Shown: one piece after another, positions 54,839 to 63,692 of the stretch | Layout of the letters: the number at the start of each line of letters is the position of its first letter | Position numbering within the stretch: the stretch's first letter is position 1 | Assembly: GCA_000621425.1 (NCBI GenBank) | Contig: JHYJ01000008.1 | Coordinates: 186,001 to 250,000 of the forward strand | Reading direction: 5' to 3' | DNA: 64,000 bases | Source: Lachnospiraceae bacterium AB2028 | Lineage (GTDB): Bacteria > Bacillota > Clostridia > Lachnospirales > Lachnospiraceae | The notes under the pieces: model-generated | Database searches by the model: none | Seen by the model: the letters and a program-made list of their open reading frames with translations, nothing else | Told to the model about the DNA's origin: nothing | Program-made: the position numbers and the translations under genes

Positions 54839-56533
54839 CTACTGAATACGCTCCAGATCATCTTTTATACAGTAAACTCTATCTGCATAACTTATGCCAA
54901 CCTTCCTTCCACGCAAATCAGCTGATGTAATCCCTTTTTCCAATAAAAAACTCATCCGGTAAAGACATCCTTCTGGATCTATCCCCAAAATGCCCTCTTT
55001 CCACACACTGTCCCTCATCTGCTCATTTTCGATAGTCATAACAAAATCCGTACCAATATAGCTAATTCCATATGTGACCATATCAACATCTGAACATTCT
55101 GTTGCAGCATTCATCACGCGAAGAGCATCCCATTTCAACAGCCTTCCGCTATCCAAAAATATCACATTCTCAGATACAGTGTAGCCAAACGCTGTGGAAA
55201 CACACTCATCTTCACCTGTGTCTTCATCAGGATATAACAGACACACTGAATTTTCATATTCTCGCTCCGCCGCTACCAGCGTGGAAAGTAACTCTTTGTT
55301 CGTTGTCATAATGACAAAGATAACCCCGAGATGTCCTATTCCTATGGACTGGTCCCTAATGCACTCCCATAGTCGACCGATATACTCACTATCATCTCTT
55401 ACCGGAACTACTATGCTTATAAGTTTTTTATTGCTTTTTTGCTCAAATTCTGCTGACAACAGCGCATTTAGCCTGCTACGAGCCTCACCATAATCGTCTG
55501 CCAGTTCAAAATACTTCCTTGCTTTTAACTCATCACCAAGCGCATCATATATGCACCCGAGATTATATGATGGAATTTTATCTGAACTGCCCTCTATGCC
55601 AATCCTAGCTGCACCATATGCTCTATTGTAAAGTTCTATGGCGGTCTCCAGATTCCCCATCTTCATACAAGTATATCCTGCAAAGCAAAGGAAATCCGCA
55701 AATGAGCCATAATTAGGCAGTTCATTTTCAATAAGCTTCAGTGCCTCATCATACCTTCCCATATCAGTCAGAAGACAGCCCAAATGATGTATCATCGTAG
55801 CCCCATAATCAGCAGCTCTTTCCGGATCCAGCCTGTAGCCCTTTTCATAATATTCAAGAGCCTTTTCGGAATCATTAGCTAGTTCATAGCTCTGCCCAAT
55901 CTGATAATAGATATATGGATCATCAGAATTTCTTGACAATTCTTTAAACAGCAATTCATTATTTCGTTCTGCCTTTTCTTTTAGTTGCTGTTTTGTCCCG
56001 AAATACCCTTCGTGATATACGGTAAACGGGATAGGATAGCCGTAAAGCTTTCCCGCGTCCTTTTTTACAACCTGTTCGTGGATAATTCCCTCATACCGAT
56101 ACAGGCGTCTGTCAAAAAAACGCTCTACCCGGTCCACCAGTATACATTCACCACCGGAAGTACTGTTGCACCGATTCCTTCTTTCAATCCGGCCTATAGC
56201 TTCAGGGTACTTATCCCAATGCTGTTTTATCTCTTTTATATCTGCTTTTTCCGGAATTTCATCAGCATCTATGAAAAGAATCCTGTCATGTTCAGCTCTT
56301 CTCATTGCTTCATTTCTTGCAGCAGAAAAATCATCAATCCATTCAAAATATTCAACTCTTGCTCCAAAGTTCTGAGCTATCTCAACAGTCGAGTCCACTG
56401 AGCCGGTATCCAGAACAAGTATCTCATAGTCCTTTTCATCAGGCCTGCCAAACAACGAGATGAGACCTTTTAAGGATTTTTTGATGTTCTCCTCTTCATT
56501 TTTTGCTATATAACATACAGAAAAGTTATTCAT
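54839..56533 (-). CDS. Family 2 glycosyltransferase with TPRs and a second GT-A-like domain
   Basis: The 564-residue protein has a GT2 domain (1-215): VCYIAKNEEENIKKSLKGL, LDTGSVDSTVEIA, WIDDFSAARNEAM, LFIDADEIPEK. TPR-type repeats follow (about 205-370), including ALEYYEKGYRLDPERAADYG. A second GT-A-like domain (about 380-564) starts ISIVVPVRDDSEYIGRLWEC but lacks a clear DXD. It resembles the gene at 23533 with an extra C-terminal module. It lies 12 bases after the LicD gene, and no terminator separates it from the convergent DUF115 gene. Confidence 0.82.
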   Translation of the reverse strand: MNNFSVCYIAKNEEENIKKSLKGLISLFGRPDEKDYEILVLDTGSVDSTVEIAQNFGARVEYFEWIDDFSAARNEAMRRAEHDRILFIDADEIPEKADIKEIKQHWDKYPEAIGRIERRNRCNSTSGGECILVDRVERFFDRRLYRYEGIIHEQVVKKDAGKLYGYPIPFTVYHEGYFGTKQQLKEKAERNNELLFKELSRNSDDPYIYYQIGQSYELANDSEKALEYYEKGYRLDPERAADYGATMIHHLGCLLTDMGRYDEALKLIENELPNYGSFADFLCFAGYTCMKMGNLETAIELYNRAYGAARIGIEGSSDKIPSYNLGCIYDALGDELKARKYFELADDYGEARSRLNALLSAEFEQKSNKKLISIVVPVRDDSEYIGRLWECIRDQSIGIGHLGVIFVIMTTNKELLSTLVAAEREYENSVCLLYPDEDTGEDECVSTAFGYTVSENVIFLDSGRLLKWDALRVMNAATECSDVDMVTYGISYIGTDFVMTIENEQMRDSVWKEGILGIDPEGCLYRMSFLLEKGITSADLRGRKVGISYADRVYCIKDDLERIQ

Positions 56534-56545
56534 CCCATTCTCCGA

Positions 56546-57490
56546 TCATAAATTCTTATAAATTTCCGGGCAGTCTATCCCCATATTTTTCAGATCTCGC
56601 AGCATACGTGCATGTTCTGACTTGTAATACGGATATTCATGATCTCCGGGCATCCTCTTCGGTGTCATATAGTCATCACCGAATTCGGCAGTCAGAACTT
56701 CTGCGTAGTTTTTGGGACAAGGTAACTTTATACTCTCAAATTCCAGATAAACACATTCCGCAAACCATTCCTTATTAAATATCTTATGCGGTGACTGAGT
56801 ATAATACGACCACTCTGCAACAAAATCCGCATCTTCTTCATCATAGGTACCACCAAGTAGATCTGTAAGTCTCCATAACTGGTTTGGAATCTGCTTTTCT
56901 TCCACAGATTCAAATCCAAGCATAGATCTCAGCTGCTCATAAGTTTCTATTTTTTCTTTCCGAGATATTTCAGGCTTTACCCATTCCTGAGCCAGAACAT
57001 TGGCTGATACCATAACAGTACAAAGATCTTTTAACTGTTTTTTATCCCTAGGCACATAATTTAGTGTAAAAATATCTAACCCTGCCATGAAGGGAAACAT
57101 GTGGTATTTTTTCAGAAATTCTTCTCTTAAGCAATAATTCCTTGTATTAATCAGACGAAATGCAAGATTATTATATGTCTGGTCATTATGCGGAGATACA
57201 AACTCAAGTCCGGCAGTGATCAGTTCGGTAAGTGCTTCATCAATAAACCGCTCACGGTCTCCTCGCAGCATCCAAATGTCTATATCATCATCCCATGGAA
57301 TAAAACCTTTATGTCGCACTGCTCCCAGAAGAGTACCGTACCCAAGGAAATACCTTATAGCATGCCTGCGGCAGATTTCATCAAACCGCTCTAAAACCTC
57401 CATCTGCGCCGCTCGACAGCATTTCATCATTGCCGATACTTCAAAGCCATCTATTATTTCTTTTTTGAAATATTCTTTAGGATAATTCAT
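56546..57490 (-). CDS. LicD-family protein (phosphotransferase-like)
   Basis: The 314-residue protein has the LicD signature YFLGYGTLLGAVRHKGFIPW followed by DDDIDIWM and RFIDEALTEL, with later FPFMAGLDIFTLNYV. Family members transfer phosphocholine or similar groups onto surface glycans, and related proteins act on teichoic acids. Here it may add a phospho-substituent to the flagellar or surface glycan. It is first in a two-gene unit; the ribosome site is weak. Confidence 0.88.
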   Translation of the reverse strand: MNYPKEYFKKEIIDGFEVSAMMKCCRAAQMEVLERFDEICRRHAIRYFLGYGTLLGAVRHKGFIPWDDDIDIWMLRGDRERFIDEALTELITAGLEFVSPHNDQTYNNLAFRLINTRNYCLREEFLKKYHMFPFMAGLDIFTLNYVPRDKKQLKDLCTVMVSANVLAQEWVKPEISRKEKIETYEQLRSMLGFESVEEKQIPNQLWRLTDLLGGTYDEEDADFVAEWSYYTQSPHKIFNKEWFAECVYLEFESIKLPCPKNYAEVLTAEFGDDYMTPKRMPGDHEYPYYKSEHARMLRDLKNMGIDCPEIYKNL

Positions 57491-57535
57491 AATGACCCAC
57501 TACCGATTTATAAATTTTTTTCACACATAAATAAT

Positions 57536-57564
57536 ATAATACATTTTCTATTAATATATTACAA
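57536..57564 (-). promoter_or_regulatory. Promoter of the LicD-transferase unit
   Basis: TTGTAA (57559-57564) and TATTAT (57536-57541) are 17 bases apart on the minus strand. Confidence 0.55.
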
Positions 57565-57600
57565 ACAGAAATGCTAATTGAGATCTGTCACAACTAAGTA

Positions 57601-57628
57601 AAAGGGCTGTCCTTTCGGACAGCCCTTT
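57601..57628 (-). terminator. Intrinsic terminator after flagellin
   Basis: A perfect 12-pair stem AAAGGGCTGTCC/GGACAGCCCTTT is closed by a GAAA tetraloop on the minus strand. It lies 31 bases after the flagellin stop. The U-rich tail is short (TTTTACTT). Such a stable hairpin would also protect the message end. Confidence 0.85.
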
Positions 57629-57658
57629 CTTTGGTAGCTTTTTGAATTGATGGTAAAA

Positions 57659-58477
57659 TCAGCCAAGCAGTGAAAGTACGTTCTGGTTTGCCTGATTTGC
57701 CTGAGCGAGCATCGAAGTACCTGCCTGAGCCAGGATGTTGTTGTTCGAGAACGCAACCATCTCGGAAGCCATATCCGTATCACGGATCTGGGACTCAGCT
57801 GCTGTAGTATTCTCTACTACGTTGTCAAGGTTCTTGATAGTGTGCTCAAGTCTGTTCTGAACAGCACCGAGATCTGCTCTCTGTGAAGATACAGAAGCAA
57901 GTGCAGTCTTAATCATAGAGATAGCAGCCTGCGCATTAGAATTTGTAGCACCTGATACGGTAACGTTTGTGATACCGATAGTAGATGACTTCATAGCTGA
58001 AATGCTGATGCCGATGAACTGACCGGACTCTGCACCAACCTGAAGGTTCTTTCCTGTGAAAGATCCATCCAGAAGGTTCTTTTCATTGAAAGTAGTAGTG
58101 GAAGCTACACGATCAATTTCGCTTACCAGAGCCTGTACTTCCTGATCAAGATATCCACGGTCTGCAGATGTCATTGTATCGTTGGAAGCCTGGTTAGCCA
58201 GTGTGTTCATTCTCTGAAGCATATCATGAACTTCAGTAAGAGCACCTTCAGCTGTCTGTACGCAAGAAATACCATCCTGTGCGTTGCGGCTTGCCTGTGT
58301 TAAGCCCTTAACCTGACGACGCATCTTCTCGCTTATAGCAAGACCTGCTGCATCATCTGCTGCTCTGTTAACTCTGTAACCTGAAGATAACTTCTCGGTT
58401 GACTTAGCCTGAGAGCTGGTCGTGAGACCTAACATTCTGTTGCTGTTCATTGCTGTTAAATTGTGCTGTACTACCAT
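57659..58477 (-). CDS. hag: Flagellin
   Basis: The 272-residue filament subunit has the conserved N-terminal D0/D1 region ([54 protein letters not shown]) and the C-terminal region ([55 protein letters not shown]). The variable surface part is very short, near residues 145-200, and rich in serine, threonine and asparagine, so it is a likely glycosylation target. AAGGAGG precedes the ATG. Two promoters and a CsrA-type leader lie upstream. Confidence 0.97.
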   Translation of the reverse strand: MVVQHNLTAMNSNRMLGLTTSSQAKSTEKLSSGYRVNRAADDAAGLAISEKMRRQVKGLTQASRNAQDGISCVQTAEGALTEVHDMLQRMNTLANQASNDTMTSADRGYLDQEVQALVSEIDRVASTTTFNEKNLLDGSFTGKNLQVGAESGQFIGISISAMKSSTIGITNVTVSGATNSNAQAAISMIKTALASVSSQRADLGAVQNRLEHTIKNLDNVVENTTAAESQIRDTDMASEMVAFSNNNILAQAGTSMLAQANQANQNVLSLLG

Positions 58478-58505
58478 AACTTTTTCCTCCTTGAAAATGT
58501 TTTAT

Positions 58506-58523
58506 TGCGACATCCTTATCGCA
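58506..58523 (-). promoter_or_regulatory. CsrA-type hairpin in the flagellin leader
   Basis: TGCGA and TCGCA pair around an eight-base loop TAAGGATG on the minus strand. The GGA is in the loop, and UAAGGAUGU matches the CsrA consensus CARGGAUGU at eight of nine positions. A second GGA lies in the ribosome site (58486-58492), which matches the two-site arrangement of the Bacillus hag leader. Confidence 0.65.
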
Positions 58524-58538
58524 GTTATTGTGTCTTGA

Positions 58539-58552
58539 GGTTCTCTCGAACC
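58539..58552 (-). other. Second hairpin in the flagellin leader
   Basis: GGTTC and GAACC pair around GAGA, a GNRA tetraloop, on the minus strand. It lies 15 bases upstream of the CsrA-type hairpin and may stabilise the 5' end. Confidence 0.55.
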
Positions 58553-58565
58553 CCTTGTATTAAAT

Positions 58566-58592
58566 ATATCGGAATTAACTCCCGATACTTAA
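58566..58592 (-). promoter_or_regulatory. Sigma-28 (SigD/FliA) promoter of flagellin
   Basis: TTAAGTAT (58585-58592), an 11-base spacer and TCCGATAT (58566-58573) on the minus strand match the sigma-28 pattern TAAAGTTT-N11-GCCGATAA at six of eight positions in each box. Confidence 0.85.
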
Positions 58593-58645
58593 TACCATTT
58601 TTAAAAATATTTTGAGAATTTTTTTCTCGACTACGCTACACCTAA

Positions 58646-58674
58646 ATATTACCAAAAAGAAAACGTTTTTTCAA
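58646..58674 (-). promoter_or_regulatory. Sigma-A promoter upstream of flagellin
   Basis: TTGAAA (58669-58674) and TAATAT (58646-58651) are 17 bases apart on the minus strand. The spacer contains the palindrome AAAACGTTTT, a possible operator. Confidence 0.6.
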
Positions 58675-58720
58675 GTTCTTTTTGGTGAAAATTTCCCCAA
58701 GTATCACTTTAACACTTAAA

Positions 58721-59758
58721 TCATAGTCCTATCCGCTTGATATCATCAGCCCATTGGAAGAAATGTTCTTTATCCATTCCCATATATACGCCATCTATTA
58801 TCAGCCTATGCAATTCCGGAAAGTCTTTGGCATTGTAATACTTATTATCACGCGGATCTGACACATGCTCAGCAGCAAACGCTCCCAGCAAACGGTATAG
58901 TTCATATGGCGGGGGGGCAAATCGTAGCACTATCACCTTCACAAATGCCAGTATACAGCTATAGAAGAATTCATACTCAATTTCTTCGTGGTATTCCAGC
59001 CAAAACCCTCTTGCAATCACATCCCGCCAAAGCATTGAATTGACAGTCAGCATATCGACATGATATCCGCCTTGTTTATTAAGCACGATAGAATTGTCAT
59101 TTACAAAATAATGGTAAAGCCTGATACCTGTGAAACACACCTTGCTTACGTAATAATTAATGATACTTCCCCAGTATATATCTTCATAAATCAGTCCTTC
59201 CGGGAAAAAGACGTCATTTTGTTCCAGAAACGCTTTACGTATAAGTTTGCTATATGCTACGAAAGGGATATCATTGCAACGCACCAAATTTTTTCGCTGT
59301 TGTACGTCGCATACATTTAATGCTTTTTCTTTTTTGGATGATTTACGTTCCTCGTCGGTAAAATAGTAGGCATCCTTATGGAAATCCCGTCCGGTCTCAC
59401 AGCAGACCATATCCAGACCTTCAATATCTGTTTTTTCGTACAACCTTTCCAGATAGTCCGGTTCCACCCAGTCATCAGCATCCACAAAGGCTACCCACTC
59501 ACCGGAAGCATATCCCATGCCGATATTTCTGGCAGCTCCCTGACGGCCGTTTGTTTCTGACCTAACTACTATCATATTCTCCGGATACTTCTGCTCCCAA
59601 TCAAGCAGCTTTTCTACAGTATTATCCGTAGAAGCATCATCAACGCATATAATCTCTACGCTTTCTATCCCGATGCTCTGTCCCACAATAGAATTCAGGC
59701 ACCTGTCAATATAAGCCGTGACATTGTAGCATGGAATAATAACACTTATTTTTATCAA
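58721..59758 (-). CDS. Family 2 glycosyltransferase
   Basis: The 345-residue protein has a classical GT2 domain: ISVIIPCYNVTAYIDRCLNS, ICVDDASTDNTVEKLLDWEQ, ETNGRQGAARNIGMGY, VAFVDADDWVEPDYLERLY and FFPEGLIYEDIYWGS. The C-terminal 130 residues are not assigned. The TTG at 59758 is chosen because GAGG lies six bases before it and the GT2 fold starts at once. The ATG-type frame at 59803 adds an unlikely N-terminus. It lies directly upstream of flagellin, so it may act on flagellin. Confidence 0.88.
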   Translation of the reverse strand: MIKISVIIPCYNVTAYIDRCLNSIVGQSIGIESVEIICVDDASTDNTVEKLLDWEQKYPENMIVVRSETNGRQGAARNIGMGYASGEWVAFVDADDWVEPDYLERLYEKTDIEGLDMVCCETGRDFHKDAYYFTDEERKSSKKEKALNVCDVQQRKNLVRCNDIPFVAYSKLIRKAFLEQNDVFFPEGLIYEDIYWGSIINYYVSKVCFTGIRLYHYFVNDNSIVLNKQGGYHVDMLTVNSMLWRDVIARGFWLEYHEEIEYEFFYSCILAFVKVIVLRFAPPPYELYRLLGAFAAEHVSDPRDNKYYNAKDFPELHRLIIDGVYMGMDKEHFFQWADDIKRIGL

Positions 59759-59849
59759 TTTACACCTCTGTTCTTTCGTATGATCTACCCGGTGTGTCCA
59801 CATTTATCTGTCTCTCTACATTTTATGACAATTTCGATTTTTCTTCCAC

Positions 59850-59855
59850 ATTATA
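59850..59855 (-). promoter_or_regulatory. Possible -10 box for the family 2 transferase
   Basis: TATAAT on the minus strand lies about 90 bases before the TTG. No good -35 box is seen. Confidence 0.3.
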
Positions 59856-59924
59856 TCTCTCCATCTTTTAGCATGAATATTGTATAATCTGAATAGTGCT
59901 CATAAAACACTTTGCCGGAATTCC

Positions 59925-59933
59925 TGTTATAAT
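59925..59933 (+). promoter_or_regulatory. Extended -10 promoter of CgeB paralogue 4
   Basis: TGTTATAAT is a perfect extended -10, 33 bases before the ATG at 59967. Confidence 0.6.
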
Positions 59934-59966
59934 GGATTAAGCAACGGCTATAGGAAAATTATTCAT

Positions 59967-61151
59967 ATGAAGATACTCACATTAAAATGGGACTGTTTCG
60001 GATACTCCCACATAAGAAAAGCCTTCAGCCTTGCCGGCTTTGATCTCTGTGAGATTGACTTTCCCACTAAGGAAGAAAGCACCAAAAACAGCGAAAAGCT
60101 TGCAAACATGGTTGTAAAGGCAATCCTTGATAACAAGGCTGATGCCGTTTTTTCCTTCAATTATTTTCCGGTAGCTGCAATAGCCGCCGCCGCTTGTAAG
60201 GTAAAATATATCTCCTGGACCTATGACAGTCCATATATTCTTTTATATTCAAAGACTATCGAGTTTCCCACAAATTACGCTTTCGTCTTTGACAAGAGTG
60301 AATACCTGAATCTCAGAAGCAAGGGAGCCGAAACCGTTTACTACCTTCCTATGGCTGCGGACACGGATTACTTTGACAGCATAGAGTTAACTGATCCTGA
60401 GAAGAATAAATACTCTGCAGACATCGCACTCATAGGCTCCATGTACACAGAGGCAAAACACAACCTGATCAGGCACTTTAATGGACTCGATGACTATAGT
60501 GCCGGGTATGTTGACGGCATCATGAGCATCCAGAAACAGATATATGGGGCTTCGATCCTTGAGAAAAGTCTCACACCCGAGATTATTAAAAACATCCAGA
60601 AGGTCTGCCCTATGTATGAAAGCGGCGACGGCATAGAAGACGCATCATGGGTACTGGCCAATTACTTTATTGCAAGAAAGCTTACATCCATGGAACGTCA
60701 GGAGCTGGTAGGCGCGCTTTCGCAAAAATACAGAGTTGCCCTCTACACCCCGGAAGAAACGCCCTTGCTTTCGCGTGTTGACAACAGAGGAACCGTAGAA
60801 TACTATAAGGATTCCCCCAAAGCAATAAAGTGTGCAAAAATAAATCTCAACATCACACTCCGCAGCATAATAAATGCCATCCCGCTTAGGGCATTCGACA
60901 TAATGGGCTGTGGCGGTTTCCTGCTCACCAACTATCAGGCTGACTTTGAGGATTATTTCATTCCCGGAACTGATTTTGTTTATTTTGAAAGCAAGGATGA
61001 TCTCATTGAAAAGGCCGGGTACTACCTGGAACACGAAGATGAACGCCGGGCCATAGCCGATTCCGGTTACCGTAAAGTAAAAGAAACACACAATTTTAAT
61101 GCCAGGGTAGAAGAAATGATAAATATTGCAGAAATGAATCCGACTTCATAA
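59967..61151 (+). CDS. CgeB/DUF3880-type glycosyltransferase (paralogue 4)
   Basis: The 394-residue protein has KILTLKWDCFGYSHIRKAF, FSFNYFPVAAIAAAA, KYISWTYDSPY, ETVYYLPMAADTDYF, ADIALIGSMYTE, VALYTPEE, SPKAIKCAKINLNITLRSI and RAFDIMGCGGFLLTNYQADF. The ATG at 59967 is chosen because it gives the family N-terminus and has AGGA upstream; a start at 59880 lies over the promoter. It precedes the DUF115 gene by 36 bases and is probably co-transcribed with it. Confidence 0.88.
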   Translation: MKILTLKWDCFGYSHIRKAFSLAGFDLCEIDFPTKEESTKNSEKLANMVVKAILDNKADAVFSFNYFPVAAIAAAACKVKYISWTYDSPYILLYSKTIEFPTNYAFVFDKSEYLNLRSKGAETVYYLPMAADTDYFDSIELTDPEKNKYSADIALIGSMYTEAKHNLIRHFNGLDDYSAGYVDGIMSIQKQIYGASILEKSLTPEIIKNIQKVCPMYESGDGIEDASWVLANYFIARKLTSMERQELVGALSQKYRVALYTPEETPLLSRVDNRGTVEYYKDSPKAIKCAKINLNITLRSIINAIPLRAFDIMGCGGFLLTNYQADFEDYFIPGTDFVYFESKDDLIEKAGYYLEHEDERRAIADSGYRKVKETHNFNARVEEMINIAEMNPTS

Positions 61152-61187
61152 TGCAAGTTAAACACAGTATAATCATCGGAGCAATAT

Positions 61188-62693
61188 ATGGAAAATATTA
61201 TCTTATTCAAAACCATAGACATATCCCAGGAAATCATCAGACAGATCCGATGTCAGGACTATCACGAAGCTGCACTGAATATAAAAATACTTTCAGATCA
61301 GATTCAGACCCTGCCTGAGGCGTTCTTTAATCCGGGGGATGGCAGTGATTCACTTTTTGCATGCATTAACGCCATGTCCGATGCGCTTGCCAACGGTGAT
61401 ATGATACTCTATGCCGATATATTGGAAGAATCCTTTATCCCGTTTATTAAGTCTCAGATCCCCCCTGCAGAAAGTATCAGCCTTAAAGACTACACATTAG
61501 AGCCTACGTCATCCGGCGCAATGACACTTTACTACAACGCCGGCAAAATATACCTGCACTCTAACTGTAATCCTATGGAAGAAGCAAGGCAGATGGTCGG
61601 TCTGTATTACGAGGAAAAATATTCGGAGTACGTTGTATTCGGGCTCGGACTCGGTTACCATATAAAAGCATTGGATGATGCATCCTTAGGCACTCTCCGT
61701 ATCAAAGTGTTCGAACCCCATGCGGAGCTGATGGAATATGTAAAGGCAAACGATGAATTCGGCCTCTTTTCCAATGACCATATCAAAATTTATGACGATC
61801 CTTCTTGTGCAGGCTTTTCAAAATGCCTTGGCAGCCGGAATACAGGCATTCTTTTCCACTACCCTTCACTGCTAAAAATCGCAGACCCCGGACAGAAAGC
61901 ATCCTTACGAAGATTCTATATGAGCTGGAACTCCTATTATCAGTTAAAAAAACGGCTCATGATCAATTTCAACAATAATATCAAAAACTGTCCACACAAT
62001 CTTTCTGAAATCAGGGATAGTTTTTCAAAAAAACGGACATATATTATAGCCGCAGGACCTTCACTTGACGGACGGCTTGAATACCTGAAGGAACAGGCCG
62101 AAAAAAATGACACCGTAATAGTCTGCGTTTCAACTGTCTTAAAGAAACTATTGGATCACGGAATAAAAGCTGATTATGTCATAGTAATGGACGCGCAGGA
62201 GAGAACCTATAGACATATCGAAGGAATTGAAGATTGCGATATTCCTATGATAATTGACTCAACGGCATACTGGCGCTTTGCAGCAGACTACACCGGTGAA
62301 AAATATATCGCACTCCAAAACGGATATCTGCCCGCCGAAGAGTTTGCCTCTAAAAATAGCTATCCCCTGTTTAATACCGGCGGCAGCGTCACCACTCTTG
62401 CAATAGACATCGCCCTACAGTTCGGCGCTAAAGAACTATATCTTGCAGGCGTCGATATGGCATACCTGGGCGGAAAAACCCACGCCAAGGGAACAATGGA
62501 TGAAAGTGATGTTTCCAGGGAAAAACTGATCAAAATAAAAGATGTAAACGGCGATACCGTTTACACCAGTGAACAATTATATTCATATTTAGCCTGGATA
62601 GAAAACCGGCTCACCCAGTCTCCGGATGTGAAAGTGTACAATCTTTCAGACTGCGGTGCTATGATAAAAGGAACATCAAAACCTACTTCTTAG
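61188..62693 (+). CDS. DUF115 / motility accessory factor-type glycosyltransferase
   Basis: The 501-residue protein carries the Maf core: YVVFGLGLGYHIKAL, IKVFEPHAELMEYV, RTYIIAAGPSLDGRLEYL, DTVIVCVSTVLKKLLDHGI, ADYVIVMDAQERTY, YPLFNTGGSVTTLAIDI, LAGVDMAYLGGKTHAKG. In Campylobacter, Aeromonas and Clostridium, Maf proteins transfer nonulosonic acids or other sugars to flagellin, and pseI at 1-850 would supply pseudaminic acid. It ends inside the convergent FliT-like gene (11-base overlap). Confidence 0.9.
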   Translation: MENIILFKTIDISQEIIRQIRCQDYHEAALNIKILSDQIQTLPEAFFNPGDGSDSLFACINAMSDALANGDMILYADILEESFIPFIKSQIPPAESISLKDYTLEPTSSGAMTLYYNAGKIYLHSNCNPMEEARQMVGLYYEEKYSEYVVFGLGLGYHIKALDDASLGTLRIKVFEPHAELMEYVKANDEFGLFSNDHIKIYDDPSCAGFSKCLGSRNTGILFHYPSLLKIADPGQKASLRRFYMSWNSYYQLKKRLMINFNNNIKNCPHNLSEIRDSFSKKRTYIIAAGPSLDGRLEYLKEQAEKNDTVIVCVSTVLKKLLDHGIKADYVIVMDAQERTYRHIEGIEDCDIPMIIDSTAYWRFAADYTGEKYIALQNGYLPAEEFASKNSYPLFNTGGSVTTLAIDIALQFGAKELYLAGVDMAYLGGKTHAKGTMDESDVSREKLIKIKDVNGDTVYTSEQLYSYLAWIENRLTQSPDVKVYNLSDCGAMIKGTSKPTS

Positions 62694-63159
62694 TATCCAT
62701 CAGCTGCGGATCTATCAGATTTATCTTGTTCATGGCATTGTAATACTTGCCGGTCACATTAATGGACTTTCTGTCATGCCTGATTTTCTGACGGCTTTCG
62801 TTTATTCGGTTTGTAACTAAATCCCTGTTGCGCAGCTCATCAGCCTGTATTGAAGTACTTAAAGACGTCACTTCACGGATCTGCTCCTGCAGTCGATTGA
62901 TTTCCGTCTTATACTTCGGTTTATTAGCCACCAGATCATCCTTTATCCGGTCGAACATGGCATTGAACGCGTCATCAAGGGCGTTAAGCTTATCGATCAG
63001 CCCCCCCTTCTCATCCAGCATCGCGTCAAAAGCTTTCCAGTCAGGATCTTCTTCCTGCATAGCCTTAGCCTGCTTTGCAGTACTTTCCTTTATGGATACA
63101 AGCACAGCCTTCTTCTGCTCCATATTCTCGATAAGTTGTTTCAGATACTGTTCGGTCAT
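62683..63159 (-). CDS. FliT/FlgN-like flagellar chaperone
   Basis: The 158-residue protein is highly charged and entirely helical, with heptad-like repeats (EQYLKQLIENMEQKKAVLVS, EKGGLIDKLNALDDAFNAMF, INRLQEQIREVTSLSTSIQ). This fits flagellar export chaperones placed after fliS in Clostridia. It probably binds FliD or hook-associated proteins. The family assignment rests on position and composition more than on motif. It follows fliS by 18 bases. Confidence 0.6.
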   Translation of the reverse strand: MTEQYLKQLIENMEQKKAVLVSIKESTAKQAKAMQEEDPDWKAFDAMLDEKGGLIDKLNALDDAFNAMFDRIKDDLVANKPKYKTEINRLQEQIREVTSLSTSIQADELRNRDLVTNRINESRQKIRHDRKSINVTGKYYNAMNKINLIDPQLMDTKK

Positions 63160-63177
63160 TTTTACCTTTCCGTTTTA

Positions 63178-63555
63178 TCATTCGCCCTGTTTAGCTCTCT
63201 TCATTACCTCTTTCCAGGTATCGCGCATGGAACGGATATGTTTAACCACTTCTTCCATGATTTCCTTGTCCTTGGTCATATTGGCCTCTACAAGCCTTCT
63301 CTCAAGGTACTCATATACCCTGTCAAAATCCTTTGCTACAGGATACTTGAAATCCAGGGTATTTCTGAATTCAGAAATAATATTCTGAACCTTTACGATA
63401 TTCCTATATGCCTTCTCAATATCATTTTCTTCTATAGCCTTTATTGCTATATTGCCAAACTTTATTGCTCCCTCATAAAGCATGAGCGTAAGTTCCGCCG
63501 GAGTAGCTGTTGCTATGGCATTGTTTTTGTACTGTTCGTAAGGATTCTTAACCAT
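63178..63555 (-). CDS. fliS: Flagellar export chaperone FliS
   Basis: The 125-residue protein has NPYEQYKNNAIATATPAELT, LMLYEGAIKFGNIAI, KAYRNIVKVQNIISEFRNTL and YEYLERRLVEAN, which are the FliS signatures. It holds flagellin unfolded for export. The start at 63555 is set by AAGGGG just before it; a 30-residue upstream extension from 63645 is unlikely. It is flanked by fliD and the FliT-like gene. Confidence 0.95.
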   Translation of the reverse strand: MVKNPYEQYKNNAIATATPAELTLMLYEGAIKFGNIAIKAIEENDIEKAYRNIVKVQNIISEFRNTLDFKYPVAKDFDRVYEYLERRLVEANMTKDKEIMEEVVKHIRSMRDTWKEVMKRAKQGE

Positions 63556-63589
63556 GTTGTACCCCTTTTTTATATTACTTATATTACAA

Positions 63590-63616
63590 ACGCCAAAACA
63601 TATACCGTTTTGACGT
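63590..63616 (-). terminator. Hairpin between fliD and fliS
   Basis: ACGTCAAAAC and GTTTTGGCGT pair over ten positions with one G-U and a seven-base loop on the minus strand, followed by TTTG. It may be a weak terminator or an mRNA-processing stem that sets different levels of fliD and fliS. Confidence 0.45.
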
Positions 63617-63631
63617 CCGCTATCTTTTATT

Positions 63632-63662
63632 ACGGCCATCTGCACACGGTACAGACGGCCGT
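63632..63662. other. Stable hairpin directly after fliD
   Basis: ACGGCCATCTG and CAGACGGCCGT pair over 11 positions with one mismatch and a nine-base loop. On the minus strand no U-run follows it. It lies 30 bases after the fliD stop and may protect the 3' end of fliD mRNA. Confidence 0.4.
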
Positions 63663-63692
63663 TTAATTTTATGTATTGTTCCTGCTTATCTA

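Noticed and set aside
58652-58669. CcpA cre site in the flagellin sigma-A spacer
   Set aside because: The AAAACGTTTT palindrome lacks the flanking TG and CA positions and the spacing expected of cre.
62828-63388. 186-codon plus-strand frame over the FliT-like and fliS genes
   Set aside because: It runs opposite two genes with good ribosome sites and flagellar motifs.
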